Below, in pieces: positions 48,175-57,451 of a stretch of DNA of 64,000 nucleotides. Numbering within the stretch: position 1 is the first letter of the stretch; each line of letters begins with the position of its first letter. Source of the DNA: Novosphingobium meiothermophilum (lineage in GTDB: Bacteria; Pseudomonadota; Alphaproteobacteria; Sphingomonadales; Sphingomonadaceae). The notes beneath the pieces are model-generated. The model ran no database searches. It worked only from the letters and a program-made list of their open reading frames with translations, and was not told the DNA's origin. Position numbers and translations under genes: made by a program. The stretch is from assembly GCF_003171715.1 (NCBI RefSeq), contig NZ_QGHL01000005.1, positions 62,001 through 126,000 on the forward strand, written 5' to 3'.

Positions 48175-48984
48175 TTGTCCACCGGCCCGCATCGCATCGT
48201 CTTCGCCAACGAAAAGGGTGGCACCGGCAAATCCACCACGGCGGTCCATGTCGCCGTGGCGCTGGCCTATCAGGGCGCGCGCGTCGCCACGATCGATCTC
48301 GATGCCCGCCAGCGCACCATGCACCGCTATCTTGAAAACCGCGCGGAAACCATGCGCCGCCGCGAGATCGCGCTGCCCACCGCCAGCTTCGAGGTCTATA
48401 CCGGAGACAGCACCGAAGAGCTTGACGCAGTCTCCGCGCGGCTGGCCGAATCCCACGATTTCCTCATCTTCGACACGCCCGGCCGCGATGATCCGCTGGC
48501 CCGCCATGTTGCCACCCGCGCCGATACGCTTGTCACCCCGCTGAACGACAGCTTCGTCGATTTCGACCTGATCGGGCAGGTCGATGCCGAAACCTTCAAG
48601 GTGCGCCGCCTGTCCTTCTATGCCGAACTGATCTGGGAAGCGCGCAAGAAGCGGGCCATGGCCACCATTCAGGAGCAGCGCCGCGAGATGGACTGGGTCG
48701 TGGTGCGCAACCGCACCGGCTATACCGAAGCACGCAACCAGCGCCGCATCGATCAGGCACTCACCGAACTGTCCAGGCGCGTGGGTTTTCGCGTTGCCAG
48801 CGGGCTGTCCGAACGCGTGATCTACCGCGAACTGTTTCCATCGGGGCTGACCCTGCTGGACAAGGGGCACCTAGGCGAACTGGGCACCAGCCACCTTGTC
48901 GCCCGTCAGGAACTGCGCACACTGGTGGCCGGGCTGAACCTGCCCAAGGTGGCGCCCGAACTGCCGCTGGAAAGCGCGGCCTGA
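48175..48984 (+). CDS. mipZ: MipZ, division-site positioning ATPase
   Basis: ParA/MinD-type ATPase that forms a gradient from the ParB-bound origin and blocks FtsZ polymerisation near the poles. 269 residues with a TTG start (MSTGPHRIVFANEKGGTG); an in-frame stop three codons upstream leaves no earlier start. Deviant Walker A KGGTGKSTTAVH, DARQRTMHRYLENR, FDTPGRDDPLARHVA and NDSFVDFDLIG are all MipZ signatures rather than generic ParA. Its stop overlaps the next start by one base. Confidence 0.95.
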   Translation: MSTGPHRIVFANEKGGTGKSTTAVHVAVALAYQGARVATIDLDARQRTMHRYLENRAETMRRREIALPTASFEVYTGDSTEELDAVSARLAESHDFLIFDTPGRDDPLARHVATRADTLVTPLNDSFVDFDLIGQVDAETFKVRRLSFYAELIWEARKKRAMATIQEQRREMDWVVVRNRTGYTEARNQRRIDQALTELSRRVGFRVASGLSERVIYRELFPSGLTLLDKGHLGELGTSHLVARQELRTLVAGLNLPKVAPELPLESAA

Positions 48985-49289
48985 TGGCCAAGCTGCTCAC
49001 GCTTGCGATTCTGGCCAGCCTTGCCTGCAAGCTGCTGGCCGGACGCTGGCCGTGGGAACTTCTGCAAGGCGATCCGCGCGCACGGAACGAGGCAAAGGCA
49101 CGCAACCTGCTGGGCCTTCCTGCCGATGCCGGATATGAAGACGTGATCGAGGCGCACCGCCGCCTGATCCAGAAGGTCCATCCCGATCGCGGCGGCAGCA
49201 ACGAAGCCGTTCACGAAGCCAATGCCGCTCGCGATCTGCTTCTGGCGCGCCTTTCAGCCCGCGCCGCCGCCCCGGATCGGCGCAATTGA
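48984..49289 (+). CDS. Membrane-anchored J-domain protein
   Basis: 101 residues. An N-terminal hydrophobic helix (LLTLAILASLACKLLAG) is followed by a C-terminal J domain with the HPD motif in VHPDRGGSNE, the Pam18/DjlA-like arrangement in which the J domain stimulates an Hsp70 at a membrane. Translationally coupled to mipZ, and an Hsp70 gene of the HscC type is encoded 1.6 kb downstream, so partnership is possible. Confidence 0.9.
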   Translation: MAKLLTLAILASLACKLLAGRWPWELLQGDPRARNEAKARNLLGLPADAGYEDVIEAHRRLIQKVHPDRGGSNEAVHEANAARDLLLARLSARAAAPDRRN

Positions 49290-49346
49290 CGGGCACGTCT
49301 GAACCGCTGCGGTTCTGCCCATGGCTCCCTGCCCATAACGCCACCG

Positions 49347-50765
49347 ATGCGCCATAGCTTCCACCCCTCGATCCTGCGCGAATACGACATCCGCGGCACG
49401 GTTGGCAGAACGCTTGGCCCGGATGATGCGCGCGCGGTGGGCCGCAGTTTCGGCACGGTGGTGCGCCGCCGGGGCGGCAGCCGCGTAGCGGTGGGTTATG
49501 ATGGCCGGATCAGTTCGCCCATGCTGGAAACCGCGCTGGTCGAAGGCATCACTGCAAGCGGGGTGGACGTGGTGCGCATTGGCCTTGGGCCAAGCCCGAT
49601 GCTCTATTTCGCGGCGACGCCCGCCGCGCGCGCCCTAACCCCAGAGGTTCAGGGCGGCGTTCACGTAACCGGCAGCCACAATCCCCCCGATCACAATGGC
49701 TTCAAGATGATACTTGAAGGGGCGCCGTTCTTCGGTGCCGGCATAATCGATCTGGGGCGCATCGCCGATGAAGGCGCCTTTGCCAGCGGCAACGGCCGCG
49801 TTATCGAAGCCGAGGCGCAGGGCAACAGCATCATCGATGCCTATGTCGATTGCCTGCTCGGCGCGCTCGACGGGATCGACAAGGCTGCGCTGGAACGCCT
49901 GCGCATCGGCTGGGATGCCGGCAACGGTGCGGCTGGCCCCGTCATCGCGGCGCTCACCGCCCGGATGCCCGGACACCATGCTCTTCTTCATGCGAACGTG
50001 GACGGCCATTTTCCCAACCATCATCCTGATCCATCGGTCGAGAAAAACCTCACCGATCTGCGGGCCGCTGTCGTGCGGGGAAAACTCGATTTCGGATTGG
50101 CATTCGACGGGGATGGAGACCGGATCGGCGCGGTCGATGCGCAAGGGCGCATTCTCTGGGCCGATCACCTGCTGGCAATCTATGCGCAGGACGTGCTCCA
50201 GACGTTGCCGCAAGCCACGATTATCGCGGATGTGAAGGCCAGCTCCACCCTGTTCGAACGCATTGCCGAACTGGGCGGAAGGCCGCTGATGTGGAAAACC
50301 GGGCACGCGCCCATAAAGTCCAAAATGAAGGAGATTGGTGCGCCGCTGGCCGGAGAAATGAGCGGGCACATGTTCTTTGCCGATCGCTATTTCGGTTATG
50401 ACGATGCGCTCTACGCCGCGATGCGGCTCATCGCCGCCACGGTCCGATCAGAAACAACCCTTGGCGCCATGCGCGATGTCCTGCCGCAGCGCGTGGCCAC
50501 GCCCGAACTGCGCTTTGCCGTGGACGAGGCGCGCAAGTTCGCCGCCGTCGATGAGGTGGCGCGCACGCTCGCTGCCGAGGGAATCGGTTTCAACGCCACC
50601 GATGGCGTGCGCGTCGACACGTCCGAGGGCTGGTGGCTGCTGCGCGCCTCGAACACGCAGGACATGCTGGTGGTCCGCGCCGAAAGCACCACCGCCGAAG
50701 GTCTTTCCCGGCTGCTGGCCGAAGTCGATGCGCGCCTCGCCGCCGTCGGCCTCAGCCGCGAATGA
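49347..50765 (+). CDS. Phosphomannomutase/phosphoglucomutase
   Basis: 472-residue alpha-D-phosphohexomutase of the AlgC/ManB type, interconverting 1- and 6-phosphates of mannose or glucose for polysaccharide precursors. Catalytic phosphoserine in HVTGSHNPPDHNGFK, metal loop FDGDGDRIGAVD, sugar loop GEMSGHMFF and C-terminal phosphate-binding RASNTQDMLVVRAES. Full length. 58 bases behind the J-protein gene. Confidence 0.94.
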   Translation: MRHSFHPSILREYDIRGTVGRTLGPDDARAVGRSFGTVVRRRGGSRVAVGYDGRISSPMLETALVEGITASGVDVVRIGLGPSPMLYFAATPAARALTPEVQGGVHVTGSHNPPDHNGFKMILEGAPFFGAGIIDLGRIADEGAFASGNGRVIEAEAQGNSIIDAYVDCLLGALDGIDKAALERLRIGWDAGNGAAGPVIAALTARMPGHHALLHANVDGHFPNHHPDPSVEKNLTDLRAAVVRGKLDFGLAFDGDGDRIGAVDAQGRILWADHLLAIYAQDVLQTLPQATIIADVKASSTLFERIAELGGRPLMWKTGHAPIKSKMKEIGAPLAGEMSGHMFFADRYFGYDDALYAAMRLIAATVRSETTLGAMRDVLPQRVATPELRFAVDEARKFAAVDEVARTLAAEGIGFNATDGVRVDTSEGWWLLRASNTQDMLVVRAESTTAEGLSRLLAEVDARLAAVGLSRE

Positions 50766-50869
50766 AGGTGCCGAGAAGAAGCGGGCCGGCCTGAGAGCGC
50801 GCTTTGCGCTTGCCAAGCCCGCCAGCGCTGCCCCATCACCCCCGCAAAGGCGAATGCACGGAACATCGG

Positions 50870-52588
50870 ATGCTCATCGGGATCGATCTGGGAACCACCA
50901 ACAGCGCGGTGGCCCTGTGGCGGAACAGCGATACCGGGGGCGAGGCGCAGCTCGTGCCCAATGCGCTGGGCGCGCTGCTCACGCCGTCTGCGGTGTCGGT
51001 CCTGCCCGATGGCACCACGCTGGTAGGCGCCGCCGCGCTTGAGCGCATGGCAATGAAAGACGGCGCCACCGCCACCAGCTTCAAGCGCCTGATGGGCACC
51101 GACCGCAAGCTGCGCCTTGGCCGCAAGCCCTTTTCGGCCGAGGAACTGTCAGCGCTGGTGCTGATGTCCCTGTGCAACGATGTGGAAGCCCACACCGGAA
51201 CCCGCCCGACCGAGGCCGTCATCACCGTTCCCGCCTACTTCAACGACCGTCAGCGCAAGGCCACGCGCCGCGCAGGCGAACTGGCGGGCCTTGCCGTGCG
51301 CCGCCTCATCAACGAACCCACCGCTGCCGCGCTTGCCTTCGGCCTTGCCGACAAGGCCGAGCGCGAGCCGTTCCTGGTCTTCGATCTGGGCGGCGGCACG
51401 TTCGATGTCTCGATCGTCGAGATGTTCGAGGGCATTGTCGAAGTGCGCGCTTCTGCCGGAGACAACCGGCTGGGCGGCGATGATTTCAACCTTGCCCTCG
51501 CCACCGCCGTCAGGGGCAGGCTCGATCCCGACGGCCTGCTTTCCAAGATCGACGAGCGCCGCGCCGAAGCCCTGCTCCTTCAGGCGGCCGAACGGGCGAA
51601 GCGCGGCCTGAGCGAGGCGCAGGAGGCCGAGTTCGCCCTGACCATCGATGGCCAGCGCCTGTCTGCCACGGTGACTTCTGCCGAGTTCGAGGCGCAGGCC
51701 GAAGCGCTGGTCAAGCGCCTGCGCGATCCGGTGGTGCGCGCCCTGCGCGACAGCCAGATCGATGCCGCTGCGCTGAGCGAAGTGGTGCTGGTGGGCGGGG
51801 CCACGCGGATGCCGCTGGTGCGCAAGGCAATCACCCGACTGTTCGGGCGCTTTCCCGATACCTCGGTCCATCCCGATCATGCCGTGGCGCTGGGCGCGGC
51901 GATTCAGGGCGGTCTCATCGCGCGCGACGGCGGGCTTGAGGAAATCCGCATAACCGATGTCTGCCCCTTCACCCTCGGCATCGAAACCGCCGATCGTTCG
52001 GCGCGAGGCGCGATCCAGCAGGGCCTTTTTTCCCCGATCATCGAACGCAATACCCCCGTTCCGGTCAGCCGTTCGGGCGAGTTCAGCACGATGGGCGACA
52101 ACCAGAAGCAGATCGAGGTCAAGATCTATCAGGGGGAGGCGCGCGAGGTTTCGGGCAATGTCTTTCTGGGCCAGCTCAAGGTGCCGGTGCCGCCGCGCCC
52201 GGCGGGCGAAGTGTTCATCGATGTGCGCTTTTCCTATGACAGTTCGGGCCTGCTCGAAGTGGATGTCGAAGTTCCGCTGACCGGGGCGAAACACAACCTC
52301 GTCATCATCGACGAGGAGGATCGCAAGGCTGCCGGCGATCTCGAAGCGCGGCGCAAGGCGCTGGCCGCGCTCAAGCATCACCCGCGCGAAGAGGCAGGCA
52401 ACCAGATGCTGCTGGCCCGCGCCGAGCGCTGCTACGAGGAGTTTCTGGGCGATGTGCGGGCCGTGGTGGGCGATCATACCCGCCTGTTCGTCGCCGCGCT
52501 CGACAGCCAGGATCCGCGCCGCATCAGCGATGCCGCCACCGATCTTGCCCGCCTGCTCGACATGATCGAGGCCAATCCGCCGCTATGA
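50870..52588 (+). CDS. hscC: HscC-like Hsp70 chaperone
   Basis: 572-residue Hsp70, shorter than DnaK (about 640) and of the HscC type. ATPase domain starts [16 protein letters not shown] with [14 protein letters not shown] and [13 protein letters not shown]; substrate domain after about 365 with [16 protein letters not shown]. The lid is short and there is no EEVD-like or acidic tail. Start is the ATG at 50870, decided by the invariant N-terminus; the frame is open to 50804. The next gene, a J-like protein, overlaps its stop by four bases. Confidence 0.9.
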   Translation: MLIGIDLGTTNSAVALWRNSDTGGEAQLVPNALGALLTPSAVSVLPDGTTLVGAAALERMAMKDGATATSFKRLMGTDRKLRLGRKPFSAEELSALVLMSLCNDVEAHTGTRPTEAVITVPAYFNDRQRKATRRAGELAGLAVRRLINEPTAAALAFGLADKAEREPFLVFDLGGGTFDVSIVEMFEGIVEVRASAGDNRLGGDDFNLALATAVRGRLDPDGLLSKIDERRAEALLLQAAERAKRGLSEAQEAEFALTIDGQRLSATVTSAEFEAQAEALVKRLRDPVVRALRDSQIDAAALSEVVLVGGATRMPLVRKAITRLFGRFPDTSVHPDHAVALGAAIQGGLIARDGGLEEIRITDVCPFTLGIETADRSARGAIQQGLFSPIIERNTPVPVSRSGEFSTMGDNQKQIEVKIYQGEAREVSGNVFLGQLKVPVPPRPAGEVFIDVRFSYDSSGLLEVDVEVPLTGAKHNLVIIDEEDRKAAGDLEARRKALAALKHHPREEAGNQMLLARAERCYEEFLGDVRAVVGDHTRLFVAALDSQDPRRISDAATDLARLLDMIEANPPL

Positions 52589-54396
52589 CCCCCGCTCAGG
52601 CATGGCAGGTGCTGGACCTTGCCGAAACCCGCGATGCCTCGGCCATCCGGCGCGCCTATGCCGCCCGGCTCAAGGCGATGGACATCGACCGCGATGTCGA
52701 GGGATATGCCCGCCTGCGGCAGGCCCGCGATACCGCGCTCAACTGGGCAAGACGCGCCGCGTCTGTTGAAGACGACAAGGCCGAAACCGCACTCCCCACC
52801 CCGCCGGAACCAAATGGACCGGCCAATCAGGACACCCCCCCTACAGGCTGGCTCTATGGCGCGCCGTCGGTGGAAGACCCGCAGGTTTCGGGCAAGGCGG
52901 AACCGGGACTGACCACGCGCCTGTCCGCAGGCGGCCCGGAAGAAGCACCAAGGCTCGACGTGACCGGCGGCGTTGCCGCGGCGCAGGCGCCCGCTGAACG
53001 GGCCATTGCCGTCGGGCCTGATCCTTTCGCACGGCCGGTGCTGCTGGGCCTTGAAAGCCCGCCCGATGCGGTCATGCCGGCATGGGCGCACGAACAGGCC
53101 CTCTACCGGCTTCTTCTCACCGATCTGCCTGATGACACGCCCCAAGGTGCCGATCTGCCCCCGCTTGAAGGCTGGCAGGAAGCCATGGCGCTGGGGCACC
53201 TCAAGGCCGTGCTGCGCCATGCCGAAAGCGTCAGCGTCAGCGCCTTCGACGAGATCGAGAACTGGCTCGCCAACCTCTTATGGGATGCCTGGCCGCGCTC
53301 CGCCCCGCTGCTTGAACCGGCCGCCGCGGTCTTCGGCTGGGAGCAGGAGCGCGGCCAGATCTCTGAACGTCCGGCCATCGCGTTTCTCAACGCACGCCTG
53401 CGGGGCCTGCGCTTCTGCGAGAAGGTGCAGGATCCCGCCCACCCCCTGCACAAGGCGTGGAAGGAACTGACCACGCCCGCCCATCAGGGCAGCCGCCGGG
53501 GCTGGTTCGTCAAGCGCGCCGATGTCGAACAGCTTCTCGATGGCGTGCGCCGCCATTTCCCCGAAATCGAACGCCACTTCGATCCGTGGCGCGTCGCCCT
53601 GTGGGACAGGAAGGGCGAAGACAGCGGCGGGCAGGGCTGGTTCAGCAAGGGCCGCCTTGCCATCTTCGCGTTGATCTTCATCGTGCAGATCATCCGCATG
53701 GCGATGGATGCAGGCGGCAGCAGCGACCGGCACGACGCCTTCGTCCCGCCTGCGCTTTCGGCTAGCGAAGCCGCGCAAGACCGCGAAGCGATTGGCAGCG
53801 CCATCAGGCAAGTATTCGGCCCCGAAATCACGTTCGAAGGGCTGCAATCGCTCCAGCCCGATCTGGCGGCCCTGTTCAGCGCCAACCGCACGATTGCCCG
53901 ATCTGCCGGAGAGGACGATGCGGCCTATGCCGCCAAGGTCCATGATCTGGTGCGCGAACGGATGCTGGCCACTGCCCTTGCCGAAAAGGGCCAGTTGCTG
54001 GCCGATGTGCAGCGCCTGCGTGGACGGTTGCTGGAAGCCGCCCGGAAGCTGGGGCCTGCGCAGTGCATGGCCTTCATCCGCACCCGGCGGCTTGACCCGC
54101 GGGCGCAGGTCACGCCCGCTATCCTCGCGGCGGAACGCAAGCTGGCGGTGAAGATGCTCGATGCCCGTCTGCTTGGCCCGCCGCCGCGCCTGCCCCCGGC
54201 GCGGGCCAGCATTCCCGGCGAACTTGTGGACAGGGTGATTGCCACCACCGGCATTCCGGACAAGCGGGTTCGCGCGGCGATGGGCGGCAAGGGACCGGAT
54301 GCCGATCAGTGCGCCGTCACCATCGCCCTGATCGAACAGACGCTGGCATGGAAAGGCCCCGCAGCCGAGCGCGAGGCCATCCTTTCGGTCCTGTGA
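52585..54396 (+). CDS. J-like membrane protein lacking HPD
   Basis: 603 residues. The first 55 residues look like a J domain: [28 protein letters not shown], then [18 protein letters not shown]. The HPD tripeptide between helices II and III is absent, replaced by DIDRD. A long acidic/Pro-rich linker and helical region follow, one membrane helix at about 358-375 ([13 protein letters not shown]), then a helical C-terminal domain. E. coli HscC also has dedicated J-type partners, so a chaperone pair is the natural reading. Coupled to hscC and to the helicase by overlapping stop/start codons. Confidence 0.82.
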   Translation: MTPAQAWQVLDLAETRDASAIRRAYAARLKAMDIDRDVEGYARLRQARDTALNWARRAASVEDDKAETALPTPPEPNGPANQDTPPTGWLYGAPSVEDPQVSGKAEPGLTTRLSAGGPEEAPRLDVTGGVAAAQAPAERAIAVGPDPFARPVLLGLESPPDAVMPAWAHEQALYRLLLTDLPDDTPQGADLPPLEGWQEAMALGHLKAVLRHAESVSVSAFDEIENWLANLLWDAWPRSAPLLEPAAAVFGWEQERGQISERPAIAFLNARLRGLRFCEKVQDPAHPLHKAWKELTTPAHQGSRRGWFVKRADVEQLLDGVRRHFPEIERHFDPWRVALWDRKGEDSGGQGWFSKGRLAIFALIFIVQIIRMAMDAGGSSDRHDAFVPPALSASEAAQDREAIGSAIRQVFGPEITFEGLQSLQPDLAALFSANRTIARSAGEDDAAYAAKVHDLVRERMLATALAEKGQLLADVQRLRGRLLEAARKLGPAQCMAFIRTRRLDPRAQVTPAILAAERKLAVKMLDARLLGPPPRLPPARASIPGELVDRVIATTGIPDKRVRAAMGGKGPDADQCAVTIALIEQTLAWKGPAAEREAILSVL

Positions 54397-56825
54397 TGCA
54401 GGATCGGCACATGGCCCTGCCCGGCGTCATTGCCGAATGGTTTGCTGCCCGCGGCTGGCGCGTGCGGCGCCATCAGACCGAGATGCTGGATGCGGCCCGC
54501 CATGATCAGCACGCCCTGCTGGTGGCCGATACCGGCGCGGGCAAGACGCTCGCGGGCTTCCTGCCCACACTGGCCGATTTCGCGCAAGGCCCGTCCCCCG
54601 GCGATGGCCTTCACACGCTCTATGTATCGCCGCTGAAGGCGCTGGCGCATGATGTGCAGCGCAATCTGCTGACTCCCATCGAGGAAATCGGCCTGCCCAT
54701 CCGCGTGGAAACGCGCAGCGGCGATACGCCGTCCGATCGCAAGGCTCGCCAGCGCGCAAGGCCGCCGCAGATTCTGCTGACCACGCCCGAATCGCTCTCG
54801 CTGCTGCTGAGCTACCCCGATGCCGCCACGATGTTCGGCGGGTTGAAGCGCGTCATCATCGATGAAGTCCACGCCTTCGCCACGGGCAAGCGCGGTGATC
54901 TGCTGGCGCTCTCGCTTGCCCGGCTGCAAGCCATTGCACCTGCAATGCGCCGGGTGGCGCTTTCGGCCACGGTTGCCGATCCGCAGGATTTCCGGGCGTG
55001 GCTCGCCCCTGATGGCGATGCCGATTGCGTGCGGCTGGTCGAAGGCGAGCCGGGCGCAAGGCCGGACCTTGCCATCCTGCACCCGCAGGACCAGCGCGTG
55101 CCGTGGGGCGGCCACGCGGCCGCCTGGGCCGTGCCCCAGCTCTACGAGGAAATCCGCCGCAACCGCACAACGCTGGTCTTCACCAATACGCGGTTTCTGG
55201 CCGAATACATCTTCCAGTGCCTGTGGGACGTGAACGAGGACAACCTGCCCATCGGCATTCACCACGGCTCGCTTTCCAGGGAGGCTCGGCGCAAGGTGGA
55301 AGGTGCCATGGCGCGCGGCGAACTGCGCGCGCTTGTCTGCACCGCCAGCCTCGATCTGGGGGTGGATTGGGGCGATGTCGATCTGGTGGTGCAGATGGGC
55401 GCGCCCAAAGGCTCCTCGCGCCTGCTCCAGCGTATCGGCCGCGCCAATCACCGGCTCGATTGTCCCAGCCGCGCACTGCTGGCGCCGGGCAACCGGTTCG
55501 AGTTTCTCGAAGCCTTCGCCGCGCAGGAGGCCGTCCATCAGGGCAGGCGCGATGGCGAACCCTTTCGCGCGGGCGGGCTGGACGTGCTGGCGCAGCATGT
55601 CATGGCCTGCGCATGTGCGGGACCGTTCGATGAAGCCGCGCTGCTGCGAGAGGTGCGCTCGGCAGCGCCCTACCGATGGGTGGACGCGGCGCAGTGGGCG
55701 CGCGTGCTCGATTTCGTGTCGACCGGCGGCTATGCCCTGCGCGCCTATGACCGGTTCCGGCGGATCGTGCGCGATGCTGATGGCACATGGCGGCTGACCC
55801 ATCCCGAACATGCCGCCCGCCACCGCCTCAACGCCGGAATCATCGTCGATTCCGAAATGCTTGAGGTGCGGTTCCGGAATGGCCGATCGCTCGGCAAGGT
55901 AGAGGAAAGTTTCGGGGCCACGCTCTCGCCGGGCGATACCATCCGCTTCGCCGGAATGGACCTCGAAGTCGAAGGCGTGCGCGATCTTGAACTCGTGGTG
56001 CGCGCCGCGAAGAAGCCCGGCCAGATTCCCAGCTACATGGGCGCGCGCCTGCCGCTCACCACCCATCTGGCCGATCGGGTGCGCGCGCTCATCGCTGATC
56101 GCGCGGGCTGGGCGCGCTTTCCCGATGATGTGCGCGAATGGCTGGAAATGCAGGACTGGCGCAGCCGCCTGCCCGGCCCCGGCATGTTGCTGGCGGAAAG
56201 CTTTCCCCACCACGACCGGCACTATACCGTCTATTACACCTTCGAGGGCTGGAACGCGAACCAGTCGCTGGGAATGCTCATCACCCGCCGCATGAACGAA
56301 CGCGGCCTGATGCCTATGGGCTTCGTTGCCAGCGACTATGCGCTGGGCGTGTGGAGCGCGCGGCCCGCGGGCAATCCCGCGCCGCTGCTTTCGCCCGACA
56401 TCCTGTCGCACGAGTTCGTCGAATGGGTGCAGGAATCGCACCTCCTGCGCCGTGCCTTCCGCGAAGTGGCGGTCATATCCGGGCTGGTCGAGCGCCAGCA
56501 CCCCGGCAAGCGCAAGTCGGGCAGGCAGGTCACGTTCTCCACCGATCTCATCTATGACGTGCTGCGCCGCTACGAACCCGATCACCTGCTGATCGAGGCC
56601 GCATGGGCCGATGCCCGCGCGCGGATGACCGATGTGGGCCGCCTTGGCGATCTGCTCGACCGGGCGCAGGGCCAGCTCGTCCATGTCGAACTCGATCGGG
56701 TCAGCCCGCTGGCCGTGCCGGTGCTGGTGATGATCGGGCGCGAGGCAACACCGCAGGGCGATGTGGACGATGCGCTTCTGGCCGAAGCGGAAAGCCTTGC
56801 CGCCGCTGCCATGCGGCCGGACTAG
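54396..56825 (+). CDS. Lhr-type DEXH helicase ('ligase-associated')
   Basis: 809-residue superfamily 2 DNA helicase of the Lhr-core family found in bacterial ligase-associated repair clusters. Motif I ADTGAGKTLAGF, Ia YVSPLKALAHDV, II IIDEVHAF, III LSATVA, motif VI LLQRIGRANHR; the Lhr winged-helix and C-terminal domain follow. The ATG at 54396 shares one base with the preceding stop; an ATG at 54411 is possible. The usual neighbours of this family (ATP-dependent ligase, MBL-fold exonuclease, PdeM phosphoesterase) are not here. Confidence 0.9.
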   Translation: MQDRHMALPGVIAEWFAARGWRVRRHQTEMLDAARHDQHALLVADTGAGKTLAGFLPTLADFAQGPSPGDGLHTLYVSPLKALAHDVQRNLLTPIEEIGLPIRVETRSGDTPSDRKARQRARPPQILLTTPESLSLLLSYPDAATMFGGLKRVIIDEVHAFATGKRGDLLALSLARLQAIAPAMRRVALSATVADPQDFRAWLAPDGDADCVRLVEGEPGARPDLAILHPQDQRVPWGGHAAAWAVPQLYEEIRRNRTTLVFTNTRFLAEYIFQCLWDVNEDNLPIGIHHGSLSREARRKVEGAMARGELRALVCTASLDLGVDWGDVDLVVQMGAPKGSSRLLQRIGRANHRLDCPSRALLAPGNRFEFLEAFAAQEAVHQGRRDGEPFRAGGLDVLAQHVMACACAGPFDEAALLREVRSAAPYRWVDAAQWARVLDFVSTGGYALRAYDRFRRIVRDADGTWRLTHPEHAARHRLNAGIIVDSEMLEVRFRNGRSLGKVEESFGATLSPGDTIRFAGMDLEVEGVRDLELVVRAAKKPGQIPSYMGARLPLTTHLADRVRALIADRAGWARFPDDVREWLEMQDWRSRLPGPGMLLAESFPHHDRHYTVYYTFEGWNANQSLGMLITRRMNERGLMPMGFVASDYALGVWSARPAGNPAPLLSPDILSHEFVEWVQESHLLRRAFREVAVISGLVERQHPGKRKSGRQVTFSTDLIYDVLRRYEPDHLLIEAAWADARARMTDVGRLGDLLDRAQGQLVHVELDRVSPLAVPVLVMIGREATPQGDVDDALLAEAESLAAAAMRPD

Positions 56826-56836
56826 CGCTGCGCGAC

Positions 56837-57451
56837 TCAGCCGTAATGCGCCGCCAGCAGGTCCACCGCCTTGGCCAGTTCTCCGTCGAGATAGCCCAGC
56901 AGCTTGTGCCAGTCATGCGCGCCGCCCAGTTCGCCCGGCCCATCAGACACCCCGCGCAGCCCCACCAGCGGCACCCCGAACGTGCGCGCCGCGCGGGCCA
57001 CGGCATAGGTCTCCATGTCCACCATGTCCGCGCTCACCCGGTCCCATGCCGCGCCGCTCACCACATCGCCCCCGCTGGAAAGCGTGGCCACGGGTAGATC
57101 GAGCGGGCATTCCAGCGGCAGGTCCACTGGCTCGTCGAGATAGGGGACCACGCCGGGCGCGATGCCCAGCGGCGATGCGTCGATATCGCGCCACGATACG
57201 CTGCCGATCTGGTGGACCGACCCCAGCGCACAGCGTCGCGATCCGGCAGATCCGAGGCACACGACAAGATCGGGCAGGCGCCCGGCCGCCTCCAGCCGCG
57301 CCAGCGCAACGCCCGTGTGCAGCGCTGCCTCCACCGGGCCGATCCCGGTAATCAGCGGCGTGAAGCGGGCGCGCAGGTGCGGACCGTATTCCGGTTCGGC
57401 AGCCATGATGAACAGCGCGCTTTTCCGGCCGAGAGAGGCAAGTTCAACCAT
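56837..57451 (-). CDS. Nucleoside phosphorylase / MTA-SAH nucleosidase-like
   Basis: 204-residue member of the purine nucleoside phosphorylase superfamily, MTA/SAH nucleosidase branch. GIGPVEAALHTG near residue 36, VCLGSAGS, and the substrate segment DMVDMETYAVARAARTFGVPLVGLRGVSDG near the C-terminus with the catalytic Glu/Asp pair. Slightly short for MtnN, so exact activity is open. Overlaps the end of mutS by eight bases on the same strand, so it is downstream in the same transcript. Confidence 0.88.
   Translation of the reverse strand: MVELASLGRKSALFIMAAEPEYGPHLRARFTPLITGIGPVEAALHTGVALARLEAAGRLPDLVVCLGSAGSRRCALGSVHQIGSVSWRDIDASPLGIAPGVVPYLDEPVDLPLECPLDLPVATLSSGGDVVSGAAWDRVSADMVDMETYAVARAARTFGVPLVGLRGVSDGPGELGGAHDWHKLLGYLDGELAKAVDLLAAHYG

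Noticed and set aside
54306..56684. 792-codon open frame antisense to the helicase
   Set aside because: Same composition effect; the plus-strand helicase carries all motifs.
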